Assembly (NCBI GenBank): GCA_963969495.1
Contig: OZ018318.1
Location: 170,707,258-170,771,257, forward strand
Origin: Ceratothoa steindachneri
Taxonomy: Eukaryota > Arthropoda > Malacostraca > Isopoda > Cymothoidae
Reading direction: 5' to 3'
DNA length: 64,000 nt
The notes below the pieces were generated by a model. That model saw only the letters and a list, made by a program, of their open reading frames with translations. It was not told the origin of the DNA and made no database searches. Shown piece by piece: positions 51,367-63,184 of the stretch. Positions within the stretch are counted from its first letter, which is position 1; every line of letters starts with the position of its first letter. The translations under genes and the position numbers were made by a program.

Positions 51367-54352
51367 CCACCTCGGTGGTGCTTGGCACGAGCGCGGTGGC
51401 CTGCATTTCAGGAAATGACTGAATTCTCTACGTCAGTCGAGGAGTTTAGGTTGGTAGATGAGGCCGTTGAGTTCTTCTCCGGTAACCTCATCGCCGCCGG
51501 CTTGACTACTATTCCCTGAACGTCTGTCCGTTTTGCACGCCGACCAATCCCGTGCTGGTCGGCCGAGTGCGAGACGTCCCTCAAACAGAAGCGATATGCC
51601 TACATGCGTTATAAGCGCCGCCCGAACGATTTCACTGTCGCTGAATTTCGTCGGGCTAGGGCTAGGTTCCGGTATATTTCGAAGCACGCCCGCCGCTCTT
51701 CTTGGCGGGCATACGTGTCTTCACTTAACGGGAAGACCCCTCTAGCATTGGTGCGGAAGCGAGTCAAAAGGATTCGGGGCAAGTTCTCGCAGGACCCCTC
51801 TCGCGTTCTCCAGGAGAATAGGATCGAAATCTTGGATCCCGCTTCCGTGGCGGAATCCTTCGCGACCGCTTTCTCCGCATTCTCTAGCCGGGAAGCTGCT
51901 TCGCCAGCATTCAATGCAAAGTCGTGATGTCGTGGGAGGCCTCCGACTTGACTTTACCTCCAGAGGCGCAGAACCCTTCAACGACAGGTTTACTGTGAGT
52001 GAGTTGCGTTCCGCTCTTGCTTCGTGCGCAGACACCGCCCATGGTCCGGACGATGTCCCCTACCCCATGCTTCGACACCTGGGTGAGCGAGGCATGGGCT
52101 TTCTGTTAGGTTTGTTCAACAGGATCTGGGTAGAGGGTATCCTCCCAGACTCCTGGCGAATTGCTACTGTGCTCGCTTTTCGCAAACCGGGGAGAGATCA
52201 CTCTACCCAGACCGTTTTCCGCCCAATCTCTCTAACCTGCATGTGCATGTTGGAGAAATTGTAAAATTTTAGAGGCTTATTTTATGGACAGCCGACGCCA
52301 CCTGTCCTCTACCCAGTGTAGTTTCTGCAAGTTCCACCACGTCTAATGCTCTGCTTCAACAGCAAAGTGCCGTCTGCGAGGCCTTCCTTCATACACTGCA
52401 CTACGCGACGGTGTTTTTTGATCTAGTGGGAAGGGGCTGGAGACTCCGCAGGATTGGGACCAGGGACGTCTCGCAATCTTTATATCTGAATTTTTGCGAG
52501 ATCGTCGATTCCTCATACGGGTGGGAGGGAGCCCTCTCTGGCCCAATGGAGGTGGAAGAGGGGGTGTCCCAGTGAAGTGTCCTCAGTATCACACTGCCCT
52601 GAGCATCAACGCCATTACCTCGTTGTTGCCGGAAGATGTTCTTGCTATACTCTATTTAGACGACTTTTCGATATCTTTTGTCATGTCCCAAATTCCAACT
52701 CGGAGCGTCTACTCCAACAGGCATTGAACCGAATCTCTCGCTATGCCTGTTTTTCTTGACCAAGACTTGTTTCTAAATAGGGCTCGCTTTGAAATGGTGG
52801 ACTCGCACCATTTCGTTGGTCTTGTATTTGATCGACGCCTCGCCTGGCAGGCTCATATCTTCACCCTAAGGGTCTCTTGTACCCGCGCCATGAATATTCT
52901 TCGTTCCGTGAAGTTCAGCGCCTGGGGCGCTACCTTACTTTTTTATCGATCCTTTGTTCGTTCTAAGCTCGACTACGGATGCGAGTTTTATGCATCCACA
53001 GCCGACCCTGTATAGCGGAAGTAGACTCGATCCAGCATGCCGGCCTTAGCCTGGCTACTTCTGCCTTCCGCACATCCCCCATTGAGAGACTACTTGTCGA
53101 TGCTGTGGAAATGCCATTCGTTCTGCACAGTGCACAGCTGTTGGCCTTCCTGGGTCGCCAACAGCTTTCACTGCATCATCAGCTGACCTCAACGGTGCCT
53201 ATGCCGATGAGAGACGAAAGTCATACCCTAAGCCCATTGTGTTTACGGCTATGAAATTCCTTCGAGAACTCGGTATACCTCTCGGGCTGGTGGCCTACCT
53301 GGTTTTGCCTAGGACACCATCTTTGACTATTTGTCGCCACGCCTCTGCTCCCAGAGTTTCTACAGCGCCGGGAGTATTGTGTTCGTCCTTTTTGGAGCAT
53401 ACTTCGTGTCACGCTTAAACCGTGCTAGTGTGTATGGGTGGCTCCAAGTTCCAAGAGGGAGGGGGGCCTCCCTCCCCCCCGTGTCTCCTCTGTTTGAATT
53501 CAGTGTGGCAATGCCATTTGCTGCGTTCGTTTTCACGGCTGAGCTGGTTGCACTATACCGCTCGGTACGGGAGATTACGCGTCGTCCTCGTTTCGGAGAC
53601 GAATGTGATTTATAGCGACTCATAACGCGCCCTGAGTCCTCTCGGAGGCATTAGATTCTTCGCATCCCCTGGTTCGCGATATCCGTGACGCCACGGTTTT
53701 GGCGACCTGGGCGGATGTCGAGATTATCTTCTGGGTTCCTGGACATGTAAGAATTGCGGGGAATGATAGCTCCAAAGAATCCGCGAGACTGGGCCACCAG
53801 ACCAGTGTTTTGCTCTTCCTCACACTAATTACACACTTGGCAGTATTACGGGCATCTCTCCGCGACTGTTCCCATGGACCTAGCCCCTAATTCCGCGAAG
53901 GCTTCACGTTGCTTTCTGTAGTCTCCGAATTGGACGCACCGCCATTTGATGGATCGCTCACCTGCGCCTTACTGCGACGACTGCGTTCTCTCCCAGACTG
54001 TTCGGTACATTCTTTTTTAATGTCCCAGTCTGGGTGATCTTGGCGCATGGTATCTCTTCCGTGAGGAGCGGGATCGCTACCGCTTGTCCCTTGTACTCGG
54101 GACGGGTTCGTACACACCGACTTGTGGATTATACAACTTTTTGTAGGAGTCCGGCCTCCTCCACTTTGTTTTGGGTCGCATGTTCCTGTGCCAGGTGGAC
54201 TCGGGCCGATCCCACATGCCTGAGCCTGTTTCCTTTTCGTTTTCCTTTTTTCTTGTTTTTTTTTAGCTCCTGTTCTTTTTCATCATTGTTACTTGTTTTT
54301 TTTTAATATAGCCTCAATTAGGCAGTTGCCAGATGTCTTGCAAAATATAAAA
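51367..54352 (+). mobile_element. I-clade LINE copy 11, 5'-truncated, mosaic divergence
   Basis: It begins at the end of the endonuclease (cccacctcggtggtgcttggcac). A block at 51611-51796 is identical to copy 10, including the uncommon LALVRKRV reading, whereas sequence on both sides is more diverged. After about 52225 the reverse transcriptase is badly degraded (catalytic segment LYLDDFSISF at about 52650). RNase H is in pieces (53440-53780). A deletion of the central RNase H-to-finger region lies near 53860. The 3' end is at tatagcctcaattaggcagttgccagatg and an A tail at 54352. Confidence 0.82.
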
Positions 54353-54532
54353 AAAAAGTGTGAATGATCACATTTTCGAAAATTCTGATCCTATAGAGAC
54401 CTCTCCCTGTGTGGCCATATTATTTACTTTCCATGTCCGTTTTCTTTTTCCTCAAATATGGTTGCAATTAAAGGTAATAGTGGGAATGATCATGGCGATC
54501 CGCCTCCAAGCGCGGCTTCGCTATCCCTAGGT

Positions 54533-56497
54533 GTGGACGACCTTTCGATCTCTTTTGGCGCGGCCCAGATGCCAACTCTGGAGCGTCAACTCCAACAAGC
54601 ATTGAACCGCGTCTCTCGCGATGCCGAAGCGCACAGGTTTCGGTTTTCTTTGGCCAAGACTAAGGTGGTGCACTTCTGCCGCCATCCACGGCTTCACCCC
54701 GACCCAGATTTGTTTCTTAATGGGGTGCGCCTGGATGTGGTGGAATCGCACCGTTTCCTTGGTCTTATATTCGACCGACGCCTCACCTGGGAGGCTCATA
54801 TTCGCAGCCATAGGGTCTCTTGCACCTGCGCCATGGACATTCTCCGTTCCGTGATGTTCAGCGCTTGCGGCGCTGATAGGGCTACTGCCCTACTTTTTTA
54901 TCGATCCTTTGTTCGTTCGAAACTCGACTACGGATGCGAGTTTTATGCATCCGCATGCCGAGCGTTTATTGCGGAAGGTGGATTCGATCCACCACACCGG
55001 CCTTCGCCTTGCGACCGGTGCCTTCCTCATTTCCCCCATTGAGAGCCTGTTGGTCGATGCTGGGGAGATGCCACTCGCTCTGCGCCGCGTGCAGTGCATC
55101 ACTCGCCTGTACGCGCGAGTCCGGCGCCTCCCTCAGTCGCCAACAGCCTCACTTCATCCGCAGCTGATCTCGATGGTGCCTATGCCGCCGAGAGACGCCA
55201 GTCATACCCTAAGCCCTTTGGGTTTAGGGCCACGAAACTCCTTCGAGAGGTAGATATAGCTCTCGGGCCGGAGGTGCCCCTGGTTCTGCCCAGGACGCCA
55301 CCCTGGAGGGTACCACCTTTGGCTATTTGTCGCCACGCCTCTGCTCCCAAAGCTTGTACGGCGCCGGGAGTATTGCGTTCGACTTTTCTGGAGCACACCT
55401 CGTGTCACGCTGGAACCGTGCCAGTGTATACGGATGGCTCCAAGTCCCAAGAGGGAGTCGGCTTCCACGCTGTATCCCCTCTGTTTGAAGTCAGCGGGGC
55501 TCTGCCAGGCGCTGCGTCTTTCTTCACGGCCGAGCTGGTGGCAATACACCACTCGTTACGCGAGATTACGCGACGTGCCCGGTTCGGAGACCGGATTGTG
55601 ATCTATAGCGACTCACAAAGCGCCCTGAGTGCTCTCGGGGCATTGGAATCTCCGCATCCCTGGGTTCGCGATATCCGTGACGCCACGGTTATGGCGAGCC
55701 GGGCAGATGTCGAGATTATCTTCTGCTGGGTTCCTGGACATGTAGGATTTGCGGGGAATGGGTGCGCCGATGAGGGCGCCAAAGAGTTCGCGAGGACTCT
55801 CCGACCGGACCAGCGTTTCGCTCTTCCTCACACCGACTACATGGCAGGAATACGGGCAGCTCTTCGGAATCCTTGGCAAAGAAGATGGGAGACGGTCGAG
55901 GGAACTTAAAGTTGCGGGCCATTGCACCACGACTGTTCCCATGGACCTATCCTCCAATTCCGCGACGGCTTCAGGTCGTTTTCTGTCGTCTCCGAATCGG
56001 GCACACTCGTGTGACGCATCACTATCTGATGGAGCGCTCGCCTGCGCCCTATTGTGACGACTGCGTCGTTCCCCAGACTGTACGGCACATTCTTGTCGAA
56101 TGTCCCAGTCTGGGTGATCTTCGCGCACGTTACCTGTCTCGGTACCGGGATGGGCGGGGTCGCTACCGCCTGTCCCTTGTACTCGGGATGGATTCGTGCA
56201 CATTGACTTGTTGACTTTTGGGGGGAGGCCGGGCTTCTCCCCTTTATTTAAGGTTCTTTTTTGTTTTTTGTTTGTTATTGTTTTGTTTGTAGGTTGCAAT
56301 CTCCTGCACCGGGGTGAGGGGGACCTCCCCCCCGCTGCCGGAGATTGCTTCCTGATTGTTAAGATTTTCCAATTTTTATGATTATGTTTTCATATTTTCA
56401 TTTTAAAGTAGCCTAGTTCTAGGCTGTCGTGTTTTTTCGGCGACTTATGCCCAAGTGGGCAGTTGCCAGATGGGCTCTATAAAATTTAAAAAAAAAA
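54533..56497 (+). mobile_element. I-clade LINE copy 12, 5'-truncated
   Basis: Starts exactly at the reverse transcriptase catalytic motif (gtggacgacctttcgatc). The frame 54458-55042 carries DDLSISFGAAQMPTLERQ and the thumb region. A 1-bp insertion near 54953 shifts to 54909-55253 and then 55094-55909 (RNase H with YTDGSKSQEG, AELVAIHHS, YSDSQSALSA and WVPGHVGFAGNGCADEGAKE; the Asp is retained). A further shift leads to 55873-56214 (CDDCVVPQTVRHILVEC). The 3' UTR and both hairpins end in an A-rich tail at 56497. No certain target duplication. Confidence 0.88.
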
Positions 56498-57480
56498 TGA
56501 TGTTAGTCACATGATTATCCGCGGGTAGGGTGCGTGGGCTGCCCCCGACACCGGTCGTTAATTTTTTTTTTTGCCTCTTGGTTTGTATTTTTTCGGGGGG
56601 TTTATTTGATTTGGTGTCTTTTGCGCCCTCTTTAATCTAGCCTAGCATTAGACTGGATGATTACGATATCCTGGTATGCATTCGCTAGCTCTGGAAAGAG
56701 ACCATGCTTTTACGCTTGGGCAAACACGGTTCAGGCGCACAATAAGTCGTCGTTTATGGCTCTCGGACCCCCTGGAATAAACCGGGAAGAGTACCAACTT
56801 TGATTATTTGTTGCCACCCCGATGCTCCCAAAGCTTCTTCAGCGCCGGTAGTGTTGCGTTCGACCTTTTTCAAGCAAACTTCGTCTCATGCAGGATCCCT
56901 CCATGCCAGTCTACATGGATGGTTCAAATCCGAAAAGGGGATCGCTTTCCACGCCTTATCCCCTTTGTTTTAAGACAGCGGGGCTCTACTATGCCCTTCT
57001 TCAATCTTCACGGCCGAGCTGGTTGCGATACACTTCGCTACTGGAAATAGCGTGTCTATTCTGGTGCTCAGGGGACATTGGAATCTCTTCAATTCCCTGT
57101 GTGTAGTATCCGTGACTCCAGGGTGGCCGCGATTAGTGCGGATTTTTAAATTATCTTGTGGTAGGTTTCTGGAAATAAGACCAAGTAGACAGTCGCCAGA
57201 TGAGCTCTTAAAAAAAAAAAAAAAATCCTGGAAATGAGGACCCCCAATCAGTTTGCCACCACTGGGCGACCAGACCAGTATTGCTCTCCATTACATGGAA
57301 TGAGTTAGATCAACCCCCCTGTGCTTGCTGGCAAATAAGATCGTTAATCGTAACTGTTCCCGTGGACCTTTGTACCAATGCCTCTTACTTTTTTTTCTTT
57401 TCTTCTCTTGATTTTTTTATTAAGTCTAAGACGTTGCCTCAGTGCCAGTCGACAGGTAGGCGCTATATAAAAAAAAAAAA
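56498..57480 (+). mobile_element. Old I-clade LINE 3' relics (three)
   Basis: Three degraded 3' ends follow one another. (1) 56510-56680 has ctgcccccgacaccgg and a mutated hairpin tagcctagcattagactgg. (2) 56740-57225 has RNase H-region scraps (gctcccaaagcttcttcagcgcc, ttgcgttcgacctttttcaagc) and ends ccaagtagacagtcgccagatgagctctt plus A. (3) 57226-57480 starts ggaaatgaggacccc and ends gacaggtaggcgctat plus A. No coding frames survive. Confidence 0.65.
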
Positions 57481-57574
57481 TCTTCGGGAAATCATACTAG
57501 TGATTTTTTTCTGACTACACTGTATTGTCCTTTTTGCAAGTTCTCTCTAATGTAAGCATGACCAATTTTTTTAG

Positions 57575-57725
57575 GAGGATATAAGTGAAGAGGCGATTTT
57601 GTGCCGTCACAGCAAGAGTGAGGAACTTGAGCGAAAGAAATTCTTAACTTATCTTCAAACTCAAGTCAATTCATCAAGGTCATCCCGTTCGAGGAGGGCC
57701 GATTCCTCAGGAACCAATACACCCG
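57575..57725 (+). CDS. KANSL1: KANSL1/NSL1 exon, C-terminal part of PEHE region
   Basis: The acceptor is accaatttttttag (ending 57574) and the donor gtaacg from 57726. It enters in phase 0 and leaves one base. It reads EDISEEAILCRHSKSEELER, KKFLTYLQTQVNSS, then a Ser/Arg-rich tail (RSSRSRRADSSGTNTPG). It joins the acidic end of the previous exon (EEFEE-EDISEEA), as in family members where an acidic stretch is followed by a helix of the form D-A-x6-H-x3-E-x-E-R-x-R. This helix completes the acetyltransferase-binding PEHE region; the SR-like tail starts the disordered C-terminal region. The next intron is only 287 bp. Confidence 0.87.
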
Positions 57726-57799
57726 GTAACGTTTATTTTTCTCCCTCCCTCCTCTTCTTTATTCCCCAACGAATGCTAAATCACCCATATTATTTGACT

Positions 57800-57930
57800 T
57801 TCCTTTCTCGGTGTTCGGCCCTTACCCTGGCGCCGGGAGAGCTGGGTCTCCCCCCTGCGCTTGAATATGCCTTTTGCTTATTGGTATTGGCCTTATAGGC
57901 AGTCACCAGGAGACATCCTCTTGAAAAAAT
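57800..57930 (+). mobile_element. LINE 3' relic inside the 287-bp intron
   Basis: cctggcgccgggagagctgggtctcccccctgcgcttg matches the GC-rich 3' UTR box of the I-clade family, and ataggcagtcaccaggagacatcctcttgaaaaa is a worn second hairpin and tail. The short intron therefore carries a transposon remnant too. Confidence 0.5.
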
Positions 57931-58012
57931 TGCTTAATCTTTCTTAAAAGACACTGGGTATGGTCATAATGCGGTACCATTCACCATATTAATTAAAGTT
58001 TGTCGCTTACAG

Positions 58013-58383
58013 ATCACCCGCTGTCCCCTCGGCAGATGGAGCCGATGGAGACGTCTCCAATAGGATCTCCCCCAGACACCCCTATTTTGGCGCCTTCCGA
58101 AGACTCTAATCAGTCATCTCACGCGTCACTGACCCAGTCTACCGTTCTCACCCTGTCCCTCTCTTCTCTCCAATCCTCTGTCCTCAAGTCTAACCCAAAC
58201 CCTCCTTCTGAAAGTGACGAAAATACCTCGAGTCTTAAGTCATATCAGAAGAATGCCACCCCCGTCACCGGGTTGACAGAAACTCCACCTGCCCTCCGTA
58301 CACGCCGCCTCCTCAGTGGCGGCGTGGGAGTCCTCTCGGATAGGAGTCGAACCACTCTGGTCGATGAACAGATGGAGAAAGAT
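58013..58383 (+). CDS. KANSL1: KANSL1/NSL1 exon, disordered Ser/Thr/Pro-rich region
   Basis: The acceptor is gtttgtcgcttacag (ending 58012) and the donor gtaagtg from 58384. Two bases complete the split codon (G+AT, Asp) and 123 codons are open, leaving phase 0. The peptide is rich in Ser, Thr and Pro (MEPMETSPIGSPPDTPILAP, then SSHASLTQSTVLTLSLSSLQ), with many SP/TP sites that could be phosphorylated. Later it has a basic patch (LRTRRLLSGG) and SDRSRTTLVDEQMEKD. Vertebrate KANSL1 likewise has an SP/TP-rich stretch after the PEHE domain. No defined fold is expected. Confidence 0.85.
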
Positions 58384-59090
58384 GTAAGTGAATTGGCATA
58401 GATGTTCCGACATGTCGGATCCAATTTCTGTCGCCGACTATTGTAAATGAGTGGTATTTTTATTTTTTTTGTATCTGTGTAAGAGGTCAGTCATTCTTTG
58501 TTTTCCTGTTGGTGAAGTTGACTATGTTCAGGTAAATGGTGATTTGGTTGCTTAAAGGAAATCTTGGTGTGTTCTTTTCGTTGTCAGAGATTGAATCAGT
58601 GCTCGAATGTTAGCCCTTCATGTTTTTAAAAGTTGTTTTTTTTGCTGGGGGAAGGGGTCTTAGTTTTTCCAGTGTCCCTGGTGCTTGTGAGATGTCTGAT
58701 GATTTCTAGGAGGAGACAGGTGGGAGTTTGGCTTATAGTGTACGAGGTTTCTCCTTGGGATGAAATTTTTTAAATTGTTGAGAGTATGGTTGGCAATATA
58801 TAGGTTCTATGTCACTTAGCTGAACGATTTGAGATTTGTTCAGTAAAGCACAGCAGCACTTAGTAACAATGCCACGAAATGTCCTTTCTAGACGGAAGGC
58901 AATTTTATTGTGATGGGTTGTTTTTATGCTTCTTAGTGTGTTAAGAGAGTTGGTGGGAGGGGGGGAGTTATTCATTTTTTCTACTGTATGGACTGAGGTG
59001 ATTCAGATTCGGGTAGGGTGCTATAAGGTACGGTACGTCTTTGGGCATGTTTTAAGTGTTGAAATGTGTATTTGTGGTATATAGATAGAT
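58384..59090 (+). other. KANSL1 intron, unassigned
   Basis: Intronic, T/G-rich. No LINE, terminal repeats or exon found. The minus-strand frame 58733-58975 (SLNTLRSIKTTHHNKIAFRL) looks vaguely protein-like but matches nothing recognised. Confidence 0.45.
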
Positions 59091-59094
59091 GTGT

Positions 59095-59349
59095 GTGCGC
59101 GCGAGCTACGGCGTCACTGGATGAAGTCCCGATCCGATTCGGGTCGCATTTCCGGTGTCTGCCATAAATACTCTTGGTTCGGATCTCACGTTAATCAGTA
59201 GGTCCTCCAGTGAGAAATAAAGCCATCTCAATTGAGTGCAGATCGTTGGGAAATCTCCTACCATTAAAAACTACTTCGGTATGAGACCATGCCTAATTTT
59301 AGACAATGTTGAATACGGCGACTAATGCCCAAGTAGGAAGTCGCCAGCA
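59095..59349 (+). mobile_element. Possible tRNA-derived SINE with LINE 3' tail
   Basis: A degenerate A-box-like ggcgtcactggatg (59110-59123) and a B-box-like ggttcggatctc (about 59176) are spaced about 65 bp apart. About 110 bp downstream comes the worn first hairpin (gcctaattttagac) and an intact GGCGACT...AGTCGCC second hairpin (59317-59345) of the I-clade LINE, without any LINE coding sequence. That layout is typical of SINEs that borrow a partner LINE's 3' end. It could instead be a very short LINE relic beside unrelated sequence. Confidence 0.4.
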
Positions 59350-59351
59350 AA

Positions 59352-60640
59352 TACAGCATTTTTTAGCTTAAACAGTAGCTACTTTATTCCTTTGACAAGA
59401 TCCTACATTAGATTTGCAATAGACACGAAAGAGAAACTAGCTGAGCGACAGTTTATTCCAAGCCGTCTTTCTACCATCGTCGGGGGATCTTCGTGCAATG
59501 ATCAAGATGATGATGGTTAAATCTGAAAAATACGGGGGATAAAGTGCGTGTCAGACGGTAGTAGCCGCGGTTAGAGGAGAACATTTTTTGATAGATATAG
59601 GTTGCCTTGGTAATAAGAGCATCCCTTGTATTTTTATCTTATGTTATCGCTTGTTTTCATTTTCTATTTTTTTCTGATTCCCCTCAAGGCTTTCCTAGAT
59701 GCTTATGTCTTCACTCTTTTTCACCTTTTTTTCACATTCATTCGTGGCTCTTATCAATTTTCTTAAAGCTAGTTCATTTCGTTTGGTTTACAGCCCCCCT
59801 TTCCTCTCTCACTCTACATCAGGGCGTCTTCTTCCAGTACACACATTCTCCCGCTAGGAAATCTCAATTTTATACACTTGATTTCTTTGTCTCCTTGATA
59901 TTTTTAGGTCATCATGTATATTTGGGATTATTTACACTTTTTCCCATGTCTTCCTTGCTTGCTTTTGGACTAGGATTTTCATCATGTTCGCTCTGTCACA
60001 AGCGGTAGTCTCTGCATACTTGACGTGCACAGTGTGGCTTTGTTCTGGACCTCTTTCATCTACTTCTGAGCTTTGGCTCTCTGTCTGTATCACAACCTCC
60101 TGGTTGGTTAGTGTGGCTGATATACTTGATTAATATTTTTTCTCTGGCTTCTCAGAGACCACGGAACCAGTAGATCTTTGCCAGTCTCATCATCGCAAGA
60201 TTCACTCTGTGACATGCTTCTTGTACCCGTTGCGCGTGATGTGCAGTCCCAGGACTTTTTCCTGCTCAGTGTAGCTATATCTGGCCATCCGCTACTACCC
60301 AGAGAGATTTCGGCCGCTTTTTCCCCAGCCTGTAACCTCTCATTCCTGTAGTTCCTAGGAAGGATTTGGGTAATGTTGCCTGCGAATTACAGCTACATTG
60401 CGCCCTCCTTTATCAGTGTTTGAAGATCGCTAGCGTAGATCTGATAAAGGGGGCTGAGGACATTGGCGGGCTGGCTTTATTGCCTTGTTGGCTGCCAGGC
60501 TAACTAAAAATCTCAGATCCCTTCTCTGGGTCTGTCCCAGTAAGGATTATCTACTCTGACTGCCCAGTTTGCAGCTGCGACCTTTTGAACAACGACCGCC
60601 TAACTTCTGGTCGATGAGAGTCGCTTTTCTAGGTTGAGAA
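59352..60640 (+). other. KANSL1 intron, unassigned
   Basis: Mixed T-rich intron sequence. The long frame at 59607-60008 is made of T-rich codons (Phe/Leu/Ser) and is not credible as a gene. No transposon ends or RNA genes were recognised. Confidence 0.45.
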
Positions 60641-61122
60641 CACCTTTTAGCGTCCCCCTGAAAAGTCCGAATACCCGATCTATGATAGGCGGGATGTCGC
60701 CCACCAACCCACAACTTTTTTCTTTAAGAGATAAAAAGTGTCAGACTGTACCGTGCTTTGGGAGGCTTTCTAGAGTGATTCAAGTTTCGCCATCATATCC
60801 TACATCCTCTCAATCCTCGCCCCACCTTGGTGTTGGGGCGGACAGGAGCTAAATGGCAGCACCCTCTGGCACGGGGAGGGGCTCCTATCCTGAATGTGGC
60901 AAATGGATTTCCCTTCCCTTTGCCATCTTTTCATCCGCCCGCAGGCAGGGAGGTCCTTCCAATACTTGTAGTGGAAAGGGCGCTTGTCCTTTTGTGACGG
61001 GCTTTGGGTTTTTTCCCTTTAGCCCCTTCTTCTTGATTTGCCTCCAGCGTCGATGGTAACTTAAAGTTGCGTGCCATTGCGCCGTGACTGTTCCCATGGA
61101 CCTACCCCCTAATGCCGCGAAC
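60640..61122 (+). mobile_element. Old I-clade LINE 5' and ORF2 scraps
   Basis: Around 60825-60880, ggtgttggggcggacaggagctaaatggcagcaccctctggc resembles the 5' UTR box before ORF1 (ggcgggaggggtggtcccaaatggcggcgcctggctct). At 61055-61122, ggtaacttaaagttgcgtgccattgcgcc...catggacctacc is ORF2 distal sequence. Low conservation; boundaries uncertain. Confidence 0.45.
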
Positions 61123-62278
61123 GGAACTTAACCTCCCTGGGCAGAGAACCCTTCAACGACAGGGTTGCGTTCCGCTCTCACCTCATCTGTGGAAGAATTC
61201 CGGAATGCCATTCTTCGACACCTACGTGAGCGAGGCGTGGCATTTCTGCTAAATTTTATTAAAAAGATCAGGCCTGTGATCCATTGTGAGATCACTCTAC
61301 GCCGCCCCGTTTCCTCCCAATCTGTCTTCTGTACAGTGCGCCTTCCGCAAGTTCCGCTCTATGTTGGATGCTCTGCTCCGACTGGAAAAGTCCGTCCGCA
61401 AGGTCTTCCTTCGTAGACAGCATTACGGATTGTGATTTATAGCGACTCACAGAGTGCTCTCGGGGCATTTGAATCTTGGCATCCCCTGTTTCGCGATATC
61501 CGTGACTCCACGGTTTTGGCGAGACGGGTGTATGTCGAGATTATATTCTGATGAATTCCTGGACATGTAGGAATTGTGGGGAATGAGCGCGCTAAAGAGT
61601 CTGTGAGGACTGGGCGACCAGACCAGCGTTTCGCTCTTCCTCACACCGTCTGCTTGGCAAAGAAGATGAGAGACGGTCTAGAGGAACCTAAAGTTGCTTG
61701 CTATTGTACCGCCACTGTTCCCATGGACCTACCCCCTAATGCCGCGACTGCTTCAGATTGCTTTCTGTCGTCTCCGAATTGGGCGCACCGTCATTTGATG
61801 GAGCGTTCACCTGCGCCTTACTGTGACGATTGCGTTGTCGCCCCGACTCTCCGTCACATTCTTGTTGAATGTTCCATTCCAGTCTGGGTGATCTTCGCGC
61901 ACGTTTCCTTCCCGGTACCGGGATGAACGGGGTCGCTACCGCTTGTCCCTTGTACTCGGGACTGGTTCGTGTACACTGACTTGTGGACTTTACACGACTT
62001 TTTGGAGGAGGCCGGTCTTCTCCACTTGACCTTTTTTTTGGTAGGTCGCATGTTCCTGCGCCGAGGGGAGGCGGGCCTACCCCCGACGCCGGAACGCGCT
62101 TCCTTTTTCTTTCGCTCGTTATTTTTTTTTAGGCCTTTTTCTCTTCTATCGTTATTTGTTATTTACATAGTTATTTTATTGTTACTTGTTTTTTAATATA
62201 GCCTAGTAGTAGGGTGTGTTGTGTACGGTGACTTAGGCAGTCGCCAGATGGGCGCTACCACAATAAATGAAAAAAACA
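61123..62278 (+). mobile_element. I-clade LINE relic with internal deletion
   Basis: Reverse transcriptase pieces (61150-61430: cagagaacccttcaacgacagg, ttcgacacctacgtgagcgaggc, aagttccgctctatgttggatgc) jump at 61431 straight into RNase H (gattgtgatttatagcgactcac), removing about 1.3 kb. Then come the finger region (61800-61880, CDDCVVAPTLRHILVEC), the ORF2 end, the 3' UTR (cccccgacgccggaacgcgcttcc) and worn hairpins ending in aaaaaaacaaaac. All frames broken. Confidence 0.75.
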
Positions 62279-62284
62279 AAACAA

Positions 62285-62850
62285 AAAAAAATACGTACTC
62301 GGTGCATTATGCGCTTCTCCGCATGAGCCCAGTGCCTCCCTCAGTTGCCAAATGTTCTTACTGCATACGCGACGTTGCTTATAGCGCCTAGAGACGCCAG
62401 TCACATCCTAAGCCCTCTTCTCTGTTAACTTCTAGGAAACTCCTGCCAGAGCTCGGTGTAGTTCCTGGGCCTTTGACGCCTCTTCTTCCCAGAGTACCAC
62501 ATTTTTACTATTTGTTGCCACTTCTCTGCTCCCAAAGCTTCTATAGCGCCGGGAGTATTGCGTTTGACCTATTTATAGCCCACTTCGTGTCACGCTGGAA
62601 CCCTGTCAGTGTACACGGATGGGTCTTATTTCCCAAGAGGGAGTCGTATTTCTCCATTTGAAATCTCCTGGCTTCTACAATGCGTTCCGTGTTTTCACGT
62701 CAGGCCTATTTGCACTACGCTACTTGGTAATGGAGCTAACGCCCCGTTACTATGTAGTTCCGAGACCAGATTGTGATCTTTAGCTACTCACAAATCGCCC
62801 AGAATGCTCTCGGAGCATTGGAATCTCCACCTCCCCTAGCTAGTGGTAGA
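62285..62850 (+). mobile_element. Old I-clade LINE fragment (RNase H region)
   Basis: Corresponds to the segment before and including RNase H: agcccagtgcctccctcagttgcc, gctcccaaagcttctatagcgccgggagtattgcg, cgtgtcacgctggaaccctgtcagtgtacacgg and tctcggagcattggaatctccacc. Diverged and without an intact frame; no 3' end. Confidence 0.65.
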
Positions 62851-62859
62851 GTTAATCAG

Positions 62860-63184
62860 AATGCAACGGCCATTTAAAGTCCATTTAGCTGTCATTGGAT
62901 TAATATACAAGTTAATTCTCTAATACAGGGATACAGTTACTTGCCTGTGTGGCTCACATCACACCGCAGTGCGATCTTACTCTAGACATTTTCACTTTCT
63001 TTATAAATCTCAAGAACTTTCTTTTGGACATGCCCAGTATTACTTTGAAGTCGATTTTGCTAAGACTTTCTTCCAATGTGGAGTTAATGGTGACAAATTT
63101 GTGCAAGTTTTAAACTCTTCTGATTTAGCGATAAAAGGTTAATTATTTTTTGTTGTTTTTTGACGTCGTTTTCGATGTTTTCAG
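62860..63184 (+). other. KANSL1 intron end
   Basis: Non-repetitive intron sequence leading to the acceptor tgacgtcgttttcgatgttttcag at 63184. Nothing else recognised. Confidence 0.5.

Noticed and set aside
58733..58975. Minus-strand frame of 80 codons in a KANSL1 intron
   Set aside because: Composition is plausible, but there is no recognised motif, no repeat copy and no splice context, so it is not called.
59607..60008. Open frame of 133 codons with hydrophobic stretches
   Set aside because: T-rich intron sequence gives runs of Phe/Leu/Ser codons. There is no family resemblance and no splice or promoter context.
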